From the NCBI RefSeq assembly GCF_005233835.1, contig NZ_SZQA01000041.1, positions 1 to 64,000 on the forward strand: a DNA stretch of 64,000 bases, written 5' to 3'. Shown one piece after another: positions 28,090 through 35,085 of the stretch (the stretch's first letter is position 1; every line of letters begins with the position of its first letter). The DNA is from Herbidospora galbida. Its GTDB lineage: Bacteria > Actinomycetota > Actinomycetes > Streptosporangiales > Streptosporangiaceae. The position numbers were made by a program, and so were the translations under genes. The notes under the pieces were generated by a model. That model was given only the letters and a program-made list of their open reading frames with translations, was not told the origin of the DNA and made no database searches.

Positions 28090-29700
28090 ATGAGCCACAC
28101 GACACTCGCCACCGTCCTGTTCCTGCTGTTCGTGGTCGGGACGCTGGCGATCACCTTCTGGGCCAGCCGGCAGAACAAGACCGCCGCCGACTACTACGCG
28201 GGCGGTCGCGCCTTCAGCGCGGCGCAGAACGGCCTGGCCATCGGCGGCGACTACATGTCGGCCGCCTCGTTCCTGGGCATCGCGGGCCTCATCGCCCTCT
28301 ACGGCTACGACGGCTTCCTGTACTCCATCGGCTTCCTGGTGGCGTGGCTGGTCGCGCTGCTGCTGGTCGCCGAGCTGATGCGGAACTCCGGCAAGTACAC
28401 GATGGCCGACGTGCTCGCCTTCCGGATGAGCCCGCGCCCGGTCCGCACCGCGGCCGGCGTCTCGACGATCGTGGTCTCGATCTTCTACCTGCTCGCGCAG
28501 ATGGTCGGCGCGGGCGCGCTGGTCGGCCTGCTGCTCGGCATCACCTCCGACTCGGGCAAGGCGCTCACCATCGTCGGGGTCGGCATCCTGATGATCGTGT
28601 ACGTCGTCGTCGGCGGCATGAAGGGCACCACCTGGGTCCAGATCGTCAAGGCCGTGCTGCTGATGGGCGGTGCGACCCTGGTCACCCTGCTGGTCCTCGG
28701 CAAGTACGGCTTCAACGTGTCCAACCTGCTGGGCACCGCCGCCGAGCAGAGCGGCAAGGGTGACTCCTTCCTCAACGCCGGCCAGCGCTACGGTACCGAC
28801 GCCCAGGGCATCTGGGGCAAGTTCGACCTGATCAGCTTGGGCCTTGCCCTGGTTCTCGGTACCGCCGGCCTGCCCCACATCCTGATCCGCTTCTACACCG
28901 TGCCCACCGCCAAGGACGCCCGTAAGTCGGTCCTGTGGGGCATCGGCATCATCGGCACCTTCTACCTGCTCACCCTGGTCCTGGGCTTCGGCGCGGCGGC
29001 CATGGTCGGCAGCGAGGCGATCCGGGCCGAGAACGCGGCCGGCAACACGGCGGCGCCCCAGCTCGCCCTCGCGATCGGCAACGCCATCTTCGGCGACGTC
29101 GGCGGCACGATCCTGCTGGCCGTCATCGCCGCCGTCGCCTTCGCCACGATCCTCGCGGTGGTCGCCGGTCTGACCCTGGCCAGCTCCTCCAGCTTCGCCC
29201 ACGACCTCTACGCGCACGTCTTCAAGCGCGGCAACGTCACGGAGAAGCAGGAGATCCTGGTCGCGCGGATCTCGGCCTTCGTCATCGGCGCGGTCGCGAT
29301 CGGGCTGGGCATCCTGGCCCAGGCGCAGAACGTGGCGTTCCTGGTCGCCCTGGCCTTCGCCATCGCGGCCTCGGGCAACCTGCCCGCGATCCTCTACAGC
29401 CTGTTCTGGAAGAGGTTCAACACCGCCGGCGCGGTGGCCTCGATCTACGGCGGTCTCGTCTCCGCCCTGGTCCTGGTCATCTTCTCGCCGGTCGTGTCGG
29501 GCCGCCCGACGTCGCTGATCAAGGACATGGACTTCCACTGGTTCCCGATGGAGAACCCGGGCCTGTTCTCGATCCCGATCGGCTTCCTGTGCGGCTACAT
29601 CGCCACGCGGATGAGCAAGGAGTACAACGAGTCGAAGTACGCCGAGATGGAGGTCCGCTCCCTCACCGGCGTCGGCGCCGAGAAGGCGTCGACTCACTAA
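28090..29700 (+). CDS. actP: Cation/acetate symporter ActP-like (SSS family, second)
   Basis: 536 aa with about 13 helices. Motifs: YYAGGRAFSAAQNGLAIGGD then YMSAASFLGIAGLIAL; GKYTMADVLAFRM; GGMKGTTWVQIVKAVLLM; GLPHILIRFYTVP; SSSSFAHDLYAHV. Length and the preceding DUF485 gene match E. coli YjcH-ActP (acetate/glycolate uptake). It starts immediately after the DUF485 stop and ends before a perfect 14-bp terminator. Compared with the symporter at 26088 it is the more canonical ActP; the two probably differ in substrate. Confidence 0.9.
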   Translation: MSHTTLATVLFLLFVVGTLAITFWASRQNKTAADYYAGGRAFSAAQNGLAIGGDYMSAASFLGIAGLIALYGYDGFLYSIGFLVAWLVALLLVAELMRNSGKYTMADVLAFRMSPRPVRTAAGVSTIVVSIFYLLAQMVGAGALVGLLLGITSDSGKALTIVGVGILMIVYVVVGGMKGTTWVQIVKAVLLMGGATLVTLLVLGKYGFNVSNLLGTAAEQSGKGDSFLNAGQRYGTDAQGIWGKFDLISLGLALVLGTAGLPHILIRFYTVPTAKDARKSVLWGIGIIGTFYLLTLVLGFGAAAMVGSEAIRAENAAGNTAAPQLALAIGNAIFGDVGGTILLAVIAAVAFATILAVVAGLTLASSSSFAHDLYAHVFKRGNVTEKQEILVARISAFVIGAVAIGLGILAQAQNVAFLVALAFAIAASGNLPAILYSLFWKRFNTAGAVASIYGGLVSALVLVIFSPVVSGRPTSLIKDMDFHWFPMENPGLFSIPIGFLCGYIATRMSKEYNESKYAEMEVRSLTGVGAEKASTH

Positions 29701-29729
29701 AGCGCCACCCAGATAACCCCTCCAGGAAA

Positions 29730-29764
29730 GAGAAGCCCTCGGGACCCGCCCCCGAGGGCTTCTC
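29730..29764 (+). terminator. Terminator of the DUF485-actP operon
   Basis: GAGAAGCCCTCGGG (29730-29743) pairs perfectly with CCCGAGGGCTTCTC (29751-29764) around a 7-base loop. The last four bases of the stem are also the first bases of the 60-bp tandem repeat. Confidence 0.85.
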
Positions 29765-29948
29765 GCTTCTATTGAGGCAGATTCATGGCGCGAGCCACGG
29801 CCGCCCTTCGGCCGTCCGCGTCTCGCTTCTATCGAGGCAGATTCATGGCGCGAGCCATGGCCGCCCTTCGGCCGTCCGCGTCTCGCTTCTATCGAGGCAG
29901 ATTCATGGCGCGAGCCACGGCCGCCCTTCGGCCGTCCGCGTCTCGCTT
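29761..29948. repeat. Tandem array: three 60-bp units plus a partial
   Basis: Units at 29761-29820, 29821-29880 and 29881-29940, then the first eight bases of a fourth. Units differ at only two positions (T/C at unit base 13; T/C in the CATGG/CACGG step). Each unit contains CATGGC-GCGA-GCCATG (perfect in unit 2) and CGGCCG-CCCTT-CGGCCG, so two small stems per unit. Related single copies occur at 59205-59240 (internally deleted) and 61684-61738 (reverse orientation, inside a gene). Because 60 is divisible by three, a frame stays open through it, but nothing indicates it is coding. Confidence 0.92.
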
Positions 29949-30010
29949 GTAAGGCGGGTGTTCCTTTTCCGGCATGTCGGGCCGGTATGGGCAGCGGTTA
30001 TGGTCGGCGC

Positions 30011-30565
30011 GTGGACAGCCCATCGGACGCGCGCAGCCGGATCCTCGACGCCGCCGAGGAACTGTTCGCGGGCGGCGGCTACGACGCCACCCCGACCGCG
30101 CGGATCGCGGCGGTCGCCGGGGTCCCCAAGGGGCTCGTGTTCCACTACTTCCCCCGCAAGATCGACGTGCTGGTGTCCCTGGTCGACGAACGCACCCTCG
30201 TGACCGAGGAGGATCCCGAGCCCGCGCCCGGCGACGCGGCCCGCGCCCTGTCGAAGCTGGCCCGGCGGCTGCCGCTGACGGCGTCGCCGTCGATGCGGCG
30301 GATCCTGTTCCGCGAGGCCGACACGCACCGGTCGGTGAAAGACCGCATCCACGGGCTGAACTCCGAGATCATCCGGCGGGCGCGGTTCGCGCTGGAACTC
30401 GCCCTGCCGGGCGGGCGGGGCGACGCGGCGCGGCTGGAGGCGGCGGCGGCCACGTTCGCGGCCGTCTTGCTTTATCAGGAGAGCATCGCCCATTTGACCG
30501 GGCACACGATCGACGCCGACGTGGTGGCCGACCTGATGGCGACGGCCTTGGCGCAGTTCGGCTGA
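30011..30565 (+). CDS. TetR/AcrR-family transcriptional regulator
   Basis: 184 aa. The N-terminal HTH is typical: SRILDAAEELFAGGGYDATP, TARIAAVAGVPKGLVFHYF, PRKIDVLVSLVDE. The C-terminal ligand domain has no recognisable class. The start is GTG 30011; ATG 29987 would add eight residues. Neither has a good SD; TATGGT just before the GTG would suit a leaderless transcript. No divergent partner gene identifies its target; the repeat array lies immediately upstream. Confidence 0.87.
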   Translation: MDSPSDARSRILDAAEELFAGGGYDATPTARIAAVAGVPKGLVFHYFPRKIDVLVSLVDERTLVTEEDPEPAPGDAARALSKLARRLPLTASPSMRRILFREADTHRSVKDRIHGLNSEIIRRARFALELALPGGRGDAARLEAAAATFAAVLLYQESIAHLTGHTIDADVVADLMATALAQFG

Positions 30566-30597
30566 AACGTACAGCTTTTTGGGCGCGTGAATCGGCT

Positions 30598-30619
30598 AGC
30601 CTTTGTCATGAAAAAGGCT
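30598..30619 (+). terminator. Possible weak terminator after tetR
   Basis: AGCCTTT (30598-30604) pairs with AAAGGCT (30613-30619) around an 8-base loop, 32 bases after the tetR stop. The stem is short and no U-run follows, so this is tentative. Confidence 0.3.
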
Positions 30620-30675
30620 GATGAATAGGGCGGGGAATTGTCCCCATTTAGGTCGGCGACAAATCGGGGGTTCTG

Positions 30676-31176
30676 GTGGACTCGGCCAAAGTGATCGCCG
30701 CCGCCGTCATCGTCGCCGTGGCGGCCGCCGTCATCGCGGTGGGCGCGGTCCTGACGGCCGGCCCGGCGGACCCGCCCGCTCCCGTCGCGAACGCCGACGT
30801 CACGAGAGAGCCGGTCGTCCCGAGCACGGAGGCCGCGCCGATGGTGGTCGTTCCCGACGTGGCCAGTTCGGCGCCCCCGCCGCCGCCACCCCAGACGGTC
30901 GCCCCGACGTTCGACCCCGCCGTGCCTCCCGCCGTCGAGATCCACGGCGACCCCGGACTGCGCGCCATCAACCTTCTGTTCAGCGGGTTCGAGCCGGGTG
31001 AGGTCGTCGTCGTGACCGTTGAAGGGCGCGAGGCCGCGCAGATGGAGATGGGGGAGACCGGGGCCGCCGAATTCCGGGGCTTCGACTACCACCTGACCCT
31101 GCCCGACGGCCATCACGAGTTCACCGCCACCGGCCGGCGGTCGGGGCGGTCGCTGATCTTCGGTCTGGACGTCTGA
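30676..31176 (+). CDS. Hypothetical membrane-anchored protein with proline-rich linker
   Basis: 166 aa from GTG 30676. A single N-terminal helix (VIAAAVIVAVAAAVIAVGAV), a low-complexity Pro/Ala/Val linker including PPPPPP (residues about 33-85), then an 80-residue beta-rich domain (AINLLFSGFEPGEVVVVTVE ... FDYHLTLPDGHHEFTATGRR) with Ig-like character. It looks like an extracytoplasmic domain held off the membrane by the linker. No family recognised. Confidence 0.7.
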   Translation: MDSAKVIAAAVIVAVAAAVIAVGAVLTAGPADPPAPVANADVTREPVVPSTEAAPMVVVPDVASSAPPPPPPQTVAPTFDPAVPPAVEIHGDPGLRAINLLFSGFEPGEVVVVTVEGREAAQMEMGETGAAEFRGFDYHLTLPDGHHEFTATGRRSGRSLIFGLDV

Positions 31177-31229
31177 GAAATTCCTCGGCGGCGGTGTCGA
31201 AAAACGCCGTCCCCGTTCGAGGCGAGGGC

Positions 31230-31820
31230 ATGAACCGAACCTCGCTCGTCCTCGGCGCCCTCGCCGGCCCCTGCTACGTCGTCGTCTCCCTGCTCGAGAT
31301 CGCCTTCCGCGACGGCTTCGACCCCCTGCGCCATCCGTGGAGCGCCCTGTCGCTGGGCGAGCAGGGCTGGATCCACGTCGTCACCCTCGGACTGTCCGGC
31401 CTGGCCGTCGTGGCCGGCGCGTTCGGGTTCACCGGGCTGCTTCGAGTCCTCTTCTCCCTGTACGGCCTGAGCCTCGCCGGCGCCGGCGTCTTCACGATCG
31501 ACCCGGTCGGCGGCGAGGTGAGCTTCTCCGGCCTCATGCACTTCGCCTGCGGCGCGGTCGGCTTCACCGCCGTCACGGTCGCCGCCCTCGTCGTGGCCCG
31601 GCGGTTCCGCGCCCAGGGTGCGACCGGATGGGCGGCCGCCTCGGCCCTCAGCGGGCTCTTCTTCTTCGCGAGCTTCGCCGCGATGGCCTCGGCGGCCGGA
31701 GCCGGGTGGAGCCTGCTCCTGTTCACCGCCGGGGTCATCGTGATCTCGGGCTGGTACACCGCGATCTGCCTGCGGCTGCTCAGCTCACCGGCCGCCGCCG
31801 AGCGTGCGCAGGCCCGGTAG
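31230..31820 (+). CDS. DUF998-family membrane protein
   Basis: 196 aa with six helices. It starts MNRTSLVLGALAGPCYVVVS and contains the family features FRDGFDPLRHPWSALSLGEQGWIH and DPVGGEVSFSGLMHFACGAVGF, where the HPWSALSLG and LMHFACG segments are conserved in DUF998. Function unknown. Its last 36 bases overlap, antisense, the end of the GH53 gene, and both frames look genuine there. Confidence 0.83.
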   Translation: MNRTSLVLGALAGPCYVVVSLLEIAFRDGFDPLRHPWSALSLGEQGWIHVVTLGLSGLAVVAGAFGFTGLLRVLFSLYGLSLAGAGVFTIDPVGGEVSFSGLMHFACGAVGFTAVTVAALVVARRFRAQGATGWAAASALSGLFFFASFAAMASAAGAGWSLLLFTAGVIVISGWYTAICLRLLSSPAAAERAQAR

Positions 31821-32888
31821 GGCGCGGTCGGCGTAGTCGAACAGGGCCTGGTTCTCCCAGGCGTTGCCGGAGCTCGGGTCGGCCGGGTCCCAGCCGTTGC
31901 CGGGCACGCCCGTCCAGGTCGCCTCCCAGTAGAACAGGCCCAGTCCCAGCCCGTTCGGGACGGCCCTGACGATCTCGTACATCTTGGCCAGGAAGGCGGC
32001 CTGGCCCTGCGGGGTCGCCGGGTAGCCGGGATAGGGCTCGGCCGAATAGACCAGGTTGGCCCAGCCGTCCTTGTCGGCGGTGGTGAAGGGGTAGCCGGTC
32101 TCGGCGACGACGACCGGTTTGCCGTAGCGGGCGGCGACGTCGTTGAGGTTGGCCTGGAAGGCCTCCAGGGTGCCGTGCCAGTACGGGTAGTAGGACAGCC
32201 CGATCACGTCGTAGCGGATCCCGTGGGTGGCGGCGTTGTCGAACCACCACCGGTAGAGGCCGTTGTCGCCGCCGTTGGCCAGGTGGATGACGACCTTGGT
32301 GTGCCGGGAGACGGCCTTGACGGCGTCGTATCCGGAGTTCAGCAGGCCGGCCATGCCGGGCCAGGCGTCCCACTGCCCGTCGGGCCAGAGCAGGCCGCCG
32401 TTGAGCTCGTTGCCGATCTGGACGAGGTCGGCCGTCGCCCCCTGCCGCTTCAGCGTGTTCAGGACGTCGAAGGTGTGGTCGTACACGGCCTGTCTGAGCT
32501 GGTCGTAGGTCAGGGCCGCCCAGGCGGCGGGCTTGTTCTGCTTGCCGGGGTCGGCCCACGAGTCGGAGTAGTGGAAGTCGACCAGCAGCTTCAGCCCGAG
32601 CGCCTTGGCCCGCTTGGCGACCGCCACGACGTGGGCCTTGTCGTTGTAGCCGTCGGCGGGGTTCACCCAGACCTTGAGCCTGATGTGGTTCACGCCGGCG
32701 TCGCGCATGATCCGCAGCGGATCGCCGCGCCTGCCGTGGGCGTCGCGGTAGACGCCTCCGTACGCCTCGGACTTGGCGAGGCTGGAGACGTCGGCGCCGC
32801 GGACCGGCGCGGGCGGCTGCGCCTGCGCCGGGGCGGGTGACCCGAGCAGGGAGAGCGCGGCCGTGACGGCCACGAGGGTGCGTTTCAC
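31785..32888 (-). CDS. Secreted GH53 arabinogalactan endo-beta-1,4-galactanase
   Basis: 367 aa. The start is GTG 32888, six bases after GGAGG, giving the signal peptide MKRTLVAVTAALSLLGSPAPAQA. The GH53 TIM barrel follows: RGADVSSLAKSEAYGGVYRD, VNHIRLKVWVNPADGYND, FHYSDSWADPGKQNKPAAW, acid/base Glu in QIGNELNGGLLWPDG (about residue 158) and nucleophile Glu in VVAETGYPF (about residue 262). It cleaves beta-1,4-galactan side chains of pectin. It stands 19 bp downstream of the remnant of a GH42 beta-galactosidase gene, its usual operon partner. Confidence 0.92.
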   Translation of the reverse strand: MKRTLVAVTAALSLLGSPAPAQAQPPAPVRGADVSSLAKSEAYGGVYRDAHGRRGDPLRIMRDAGVNHIRLKVWVNPADGYNDKAHVVAVAKRAKALGLKLLVDFHYSDSWADPGKQNKPAAWAALTYDQLRQAVYDHTFDVLNTLKRQGATADLVQIGNELNGGLLWPDGQWDAWPGMAGLLNSGYDAVKAVSRHTKVVIHLANGGDNGLYRWWFDNAATHGIRYDVIGLSYYPYWHGTLEAFQANLNDVAARYGKPVVVAETGYPFTTADKDGWANLVYSAEPYPGYPATPQGQAAFLAKMYEIVRAVPNGLGLGLFYWEATWTGVPGNGWDPADPSSGNAWENQALFDYADRALPGLRTLGGGR

Positions 32889-32907
32889 CTGGTTCCTCCG
32901 GTGGGTG

Positions 32908-33265
32908 TCAGGGGGTGCGCACGACGCACACCCCACCGGCGGGCACCTCCCCGGTGAAGGGGGCGCCCGAGATCAGCTCCTCGCCCGCGACGTCCGCGAC
33001 CTGCACGAGGCGTCGGCGTGGTTGACGAGGAAGACGTAAGGGCCACGATGGACCATCTCCAGGGTGTCGGGCAGATCGCGCGGCACGGCGACGCCGGCGT
33101 CGCCCGCGATCCCGGCCGGCAGCTCTCTCAGGTCACCGGGCGCGGTGGCGACGTACCAGGCGATTCCGCCGCCGAGGCGGTGCCTGGTCACCGCCGGATG
33201 CCCGGCGTCGGGCCCGGTGGCGAAGCTCCGCACGGTCCGCGCTCCGGCCGGCCGCACCCGCTCCG
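32908..33265 (-). pseudogene. 3' remnant of a GH42 beta-galactosidase gene
   Basis: Only the C-terminal ~115 codons are recognisable, on the minus strand: RVRPAGARTVRSFATGPDAG, HPAVTRHRLGGGIAWYVAT, LEMVHRGPYVFLVNHAD. A frameshift follows near 33010, and in the shifted frame RLVQVADVAGEELISGAPFT leads to AGGVCVVRTP and a stop at 32908. This is the GH42 C-terminal domain. The catalytic barrel and the 5' end are missing. The remnant still precedes GH53 by 19 bp with the GH53 SD in the gap, so it was the first gene of a galactan operon. Confidence 0.75.
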
Positions 33266-33310
33266 ACCAGCTCCGACCAGCTCCAACCAGCTCCGACCAG
33301 CTCCGACCGA
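33261..33310. repeat. 10-bp tandem repeat, five units
   Basis: CTCCGACCAG repeated at 33261, 33271, 33281 (one change, CTCCAACCAG), 33291 and 33301 (last two bases differ). It sits at the inner end of the GH42 remnant, between it and the LacI remnant, where both genes lose their 5' parts. Confidence 0.88.
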
Positions 33311-33430
33311 CGCTCCGGGACGCGCCGGGGCCGCCCGTCGTGCCCGGCGCGGTGGCCCCGACGAGCCCCGGGTCGCCTGGCACGGTGAGGTGCGCGGGTT
33401 CCGGCCCGCGCAGTGCGGGGGCGGGTGAAA

Positions 33431-33781
33431 GGTTCAGCGGGATCGAACACGGCGACTGGACCCGCCAGTCGGGCGAACAGGCGATGGCCCGCCTCCTGGA
33501 GCGCTCCCCCGACCTCGACGCCGTCTTCTGCGCCTCCGGCGTGATGGCGGCCGGCGCGCTGGCGACCCTGCGCGCGGCGGGTCCCCGACGACGTCGCGGT
33601 GGGCGGCTTCGACGACTCCGACGTCGCCATGTCGACCCACCCGCCGCTGACCACCATCCGCCGGCCTTTGGCCGAGATCGCCGAGGAGACGGTGCGGATC
33701 CTGCTCGACCTGATCGACGGCGCCGATCAGGTCGCGTCGGTGACGGTGCCGACGCGCCTGATCGTCCGCGAGTCGGCCTGA
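33431..33781 (+). pseudogene. 3' remnant of a LacI-family regulator gene
   Basis: The plus-strand frame reads GDWTRQSGEQAMARLLERSP, DLDAVFCASGVMAAGALATL, RAAG, then breaks near 33580. One frame over it continues VPDDVAVGGFDDSDVAMSTH, PPLTTIRRPLAEIAEETVRI and ends ...LIVRESA, stop at 33781. This is the C-terminal half of a LacI/GalR ligand-binding domain. The DNA-binding HTH and N-lobe are gone. It lies head-to-head with the GH42 remnant and was probably the divergent repressor of the galactan operon. Confidence 0.8.
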
Positions 33782-35064
33782 GGGCCGAACGACCAGACGT
33801 TGCCGACGGGCCGTCCACCACGCCGCAGCACGGTGCCGAGCAGAGTGGTGAGCTCCTCGTCCACGTGGCCCACGAGGTCGTCGCCGAAGACGCAGAGCGA
33901 CGACTCCCGCCAGTTCCCGAACGTGCCCATCCGCAGGTCGGCGGTCGCCTGGATGACGTGCTCGTCGTCGAGATAGGCGTAACACGTCCACGGCGGCTGC
34001 CCCGGGCCGCCGACACGGAGGGGGTCGATCCGGGTGCTGCTGATGTACCACTTCAGCCGGTAGAGCCGATCGCCCGGCCGGGCGCAGGCCCGCAGGCCCC
34101 GCTCGACGATCTCCTCCATCCGGGCGATCGTGGGCTCGTCGGCGTCACCCAGATGCCAGGTCGCGGAGGCGGCGGGTTCGGCGATGCCCTTCTCGGCGGT
34201 CTCGTAGGTCACTCCGAACCGTTCCTCGAAGCGGAGGAGGACCTCGACGTCGTCGCGGCCGCGCACGGGGGCCTCCACGGGACGATCCCGCGCGGGCTCG
34301 CCGGGCGGCGCCCACCGGTAGGTGGTCACCCGGCCGATCTCCGCGAACCCCGCCTTCTCGTACGAGCCCACCAGCGGACCGGCCGCCTCGGCGACCAGGA
34401 ACAGGGTGTCCCGCCGGGGCCGCCGCAGTCTCCCGTCGTCGGGCGGGGGTGCCCACATGCGCGCCGCCTGGTGGAGCAACTCCGCACCTTCGCCGGCGAT
34501 CCCGCCGACGGCCGCGAAGTCGGTGCCCACCAGCCGTTCGATCCAGAGCAGGCCCAGCACGTGGGCGTGCCACTCCAGCGTGAAGATCCGCATGTCCGAC
34601 TCCTCGTCGGGGAGCCCGTCGGCCAGCAGTTCCCGCAGCGCCCGCCGCTGCCCGGGCCCGGCCTCGGGCACGCGCGGCGGCAGGGGGTCCCATCGGGTGA
34701 GCGTCCGGATCGTCGCCCCGTCGCGCAGGCTCGCGGGCGGTGGGACGGCCTCGACGTCGGCGGCGAGCAGGACCCGCTCGGGGCCGGGGGCGAACCCGGC
34801 CGCCCGGAGGTGGTCGGCCAGCCGGGGGGAGTCGGTGGCGTGCACCTTCCACTCGGCCGGTTCGCACCGGGCGGCGAAGACCTCCTGCTGGCGGCGGATC
34901 AGCCCTGGCAGGTCGTCGTGGTCGAACGTGGCGTGGTCGACCGTGCCGTGGGTGCCGTAGTGGACGCGGACCAGGGGACCGTCGCGCTCGACCACGGCGC
35001 CCGACGGCGGATGTTCGGGGCACAACCCGCGAACCTGGCGCTCATAGAGGTCCCGCAAGCTCAC
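33727..35064 (-). CDS. GNAT-like protein with C-terminal DUF2716 domain
   Basis: 445 aa. The N-terminal ~250 residues have the look of a degenerate GNAT (FTLEWHAHVLGLLWIERLVG, LVGSYEKAGFAEIGRVTTYRW). From about 275 on the DUF2716 pattern appears: FEERFGVTYETAEKGIAEPA, YRLKWYISSTRIDPLRVGG, QPPWTCYAYLDDEHVIQATA, LRMGTFGNWRESSLCVFGDDLV. DUF2716 has no known activity. The last ~18 codons (33727-33781) are read from the antisense of the LacI remnant, so the natural stop may have been lost or the tail is acquired. Confidence 0.75.
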   Translation of the reverse strand: MSLRDLYERQVRGLCPEHPPSGAVVERDGPLVRVHYGTHGTVDHATFDHDDLPGLIRRQQEVFAARCEPAEWKVHATDSPRLADHLRAAGFAPGPERVLLAADVEAVPPPASLRDGATIRTLTRWDPLPPRVPEAGPGQRRALRELLADGLPDEESDMRIFTLEWHAHVLGLLWIERLVGTDFAAVGGIAGEGAELLHQAARMWAPPPDDGRLRRPRRDTLFLVAEAAGPLVGSYEKAGFAEIGRVTTYRWAPPGEPARDRPVEAPVRGRDDVEVLLRFEERFGVTYETAEKGIAEPAASATWHLGDADEPTIARMEEIVERGLRACARPGDRLYRLKWYISSTRIDPLRVGGPGQPPWTCYAYLDDEHVIQATADLRMGTFGNWRESSLCVFGDDLVGHVDEELTTLLGTVLRRGGRPVGNVWSFGPQADSRTIRRVGTVTDAT

Positions 35065-35085
35065 CCGGACAGCCTGCCCGGAAGA

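Noticed and set aside
29770-29950. Open frame encoding a 20-residue repeat through the 60-bp array
   Set aside because: It stays open only because the unit length is a multiple of three; no SD, and the unit recurs elsewhere in other frames and orientations.
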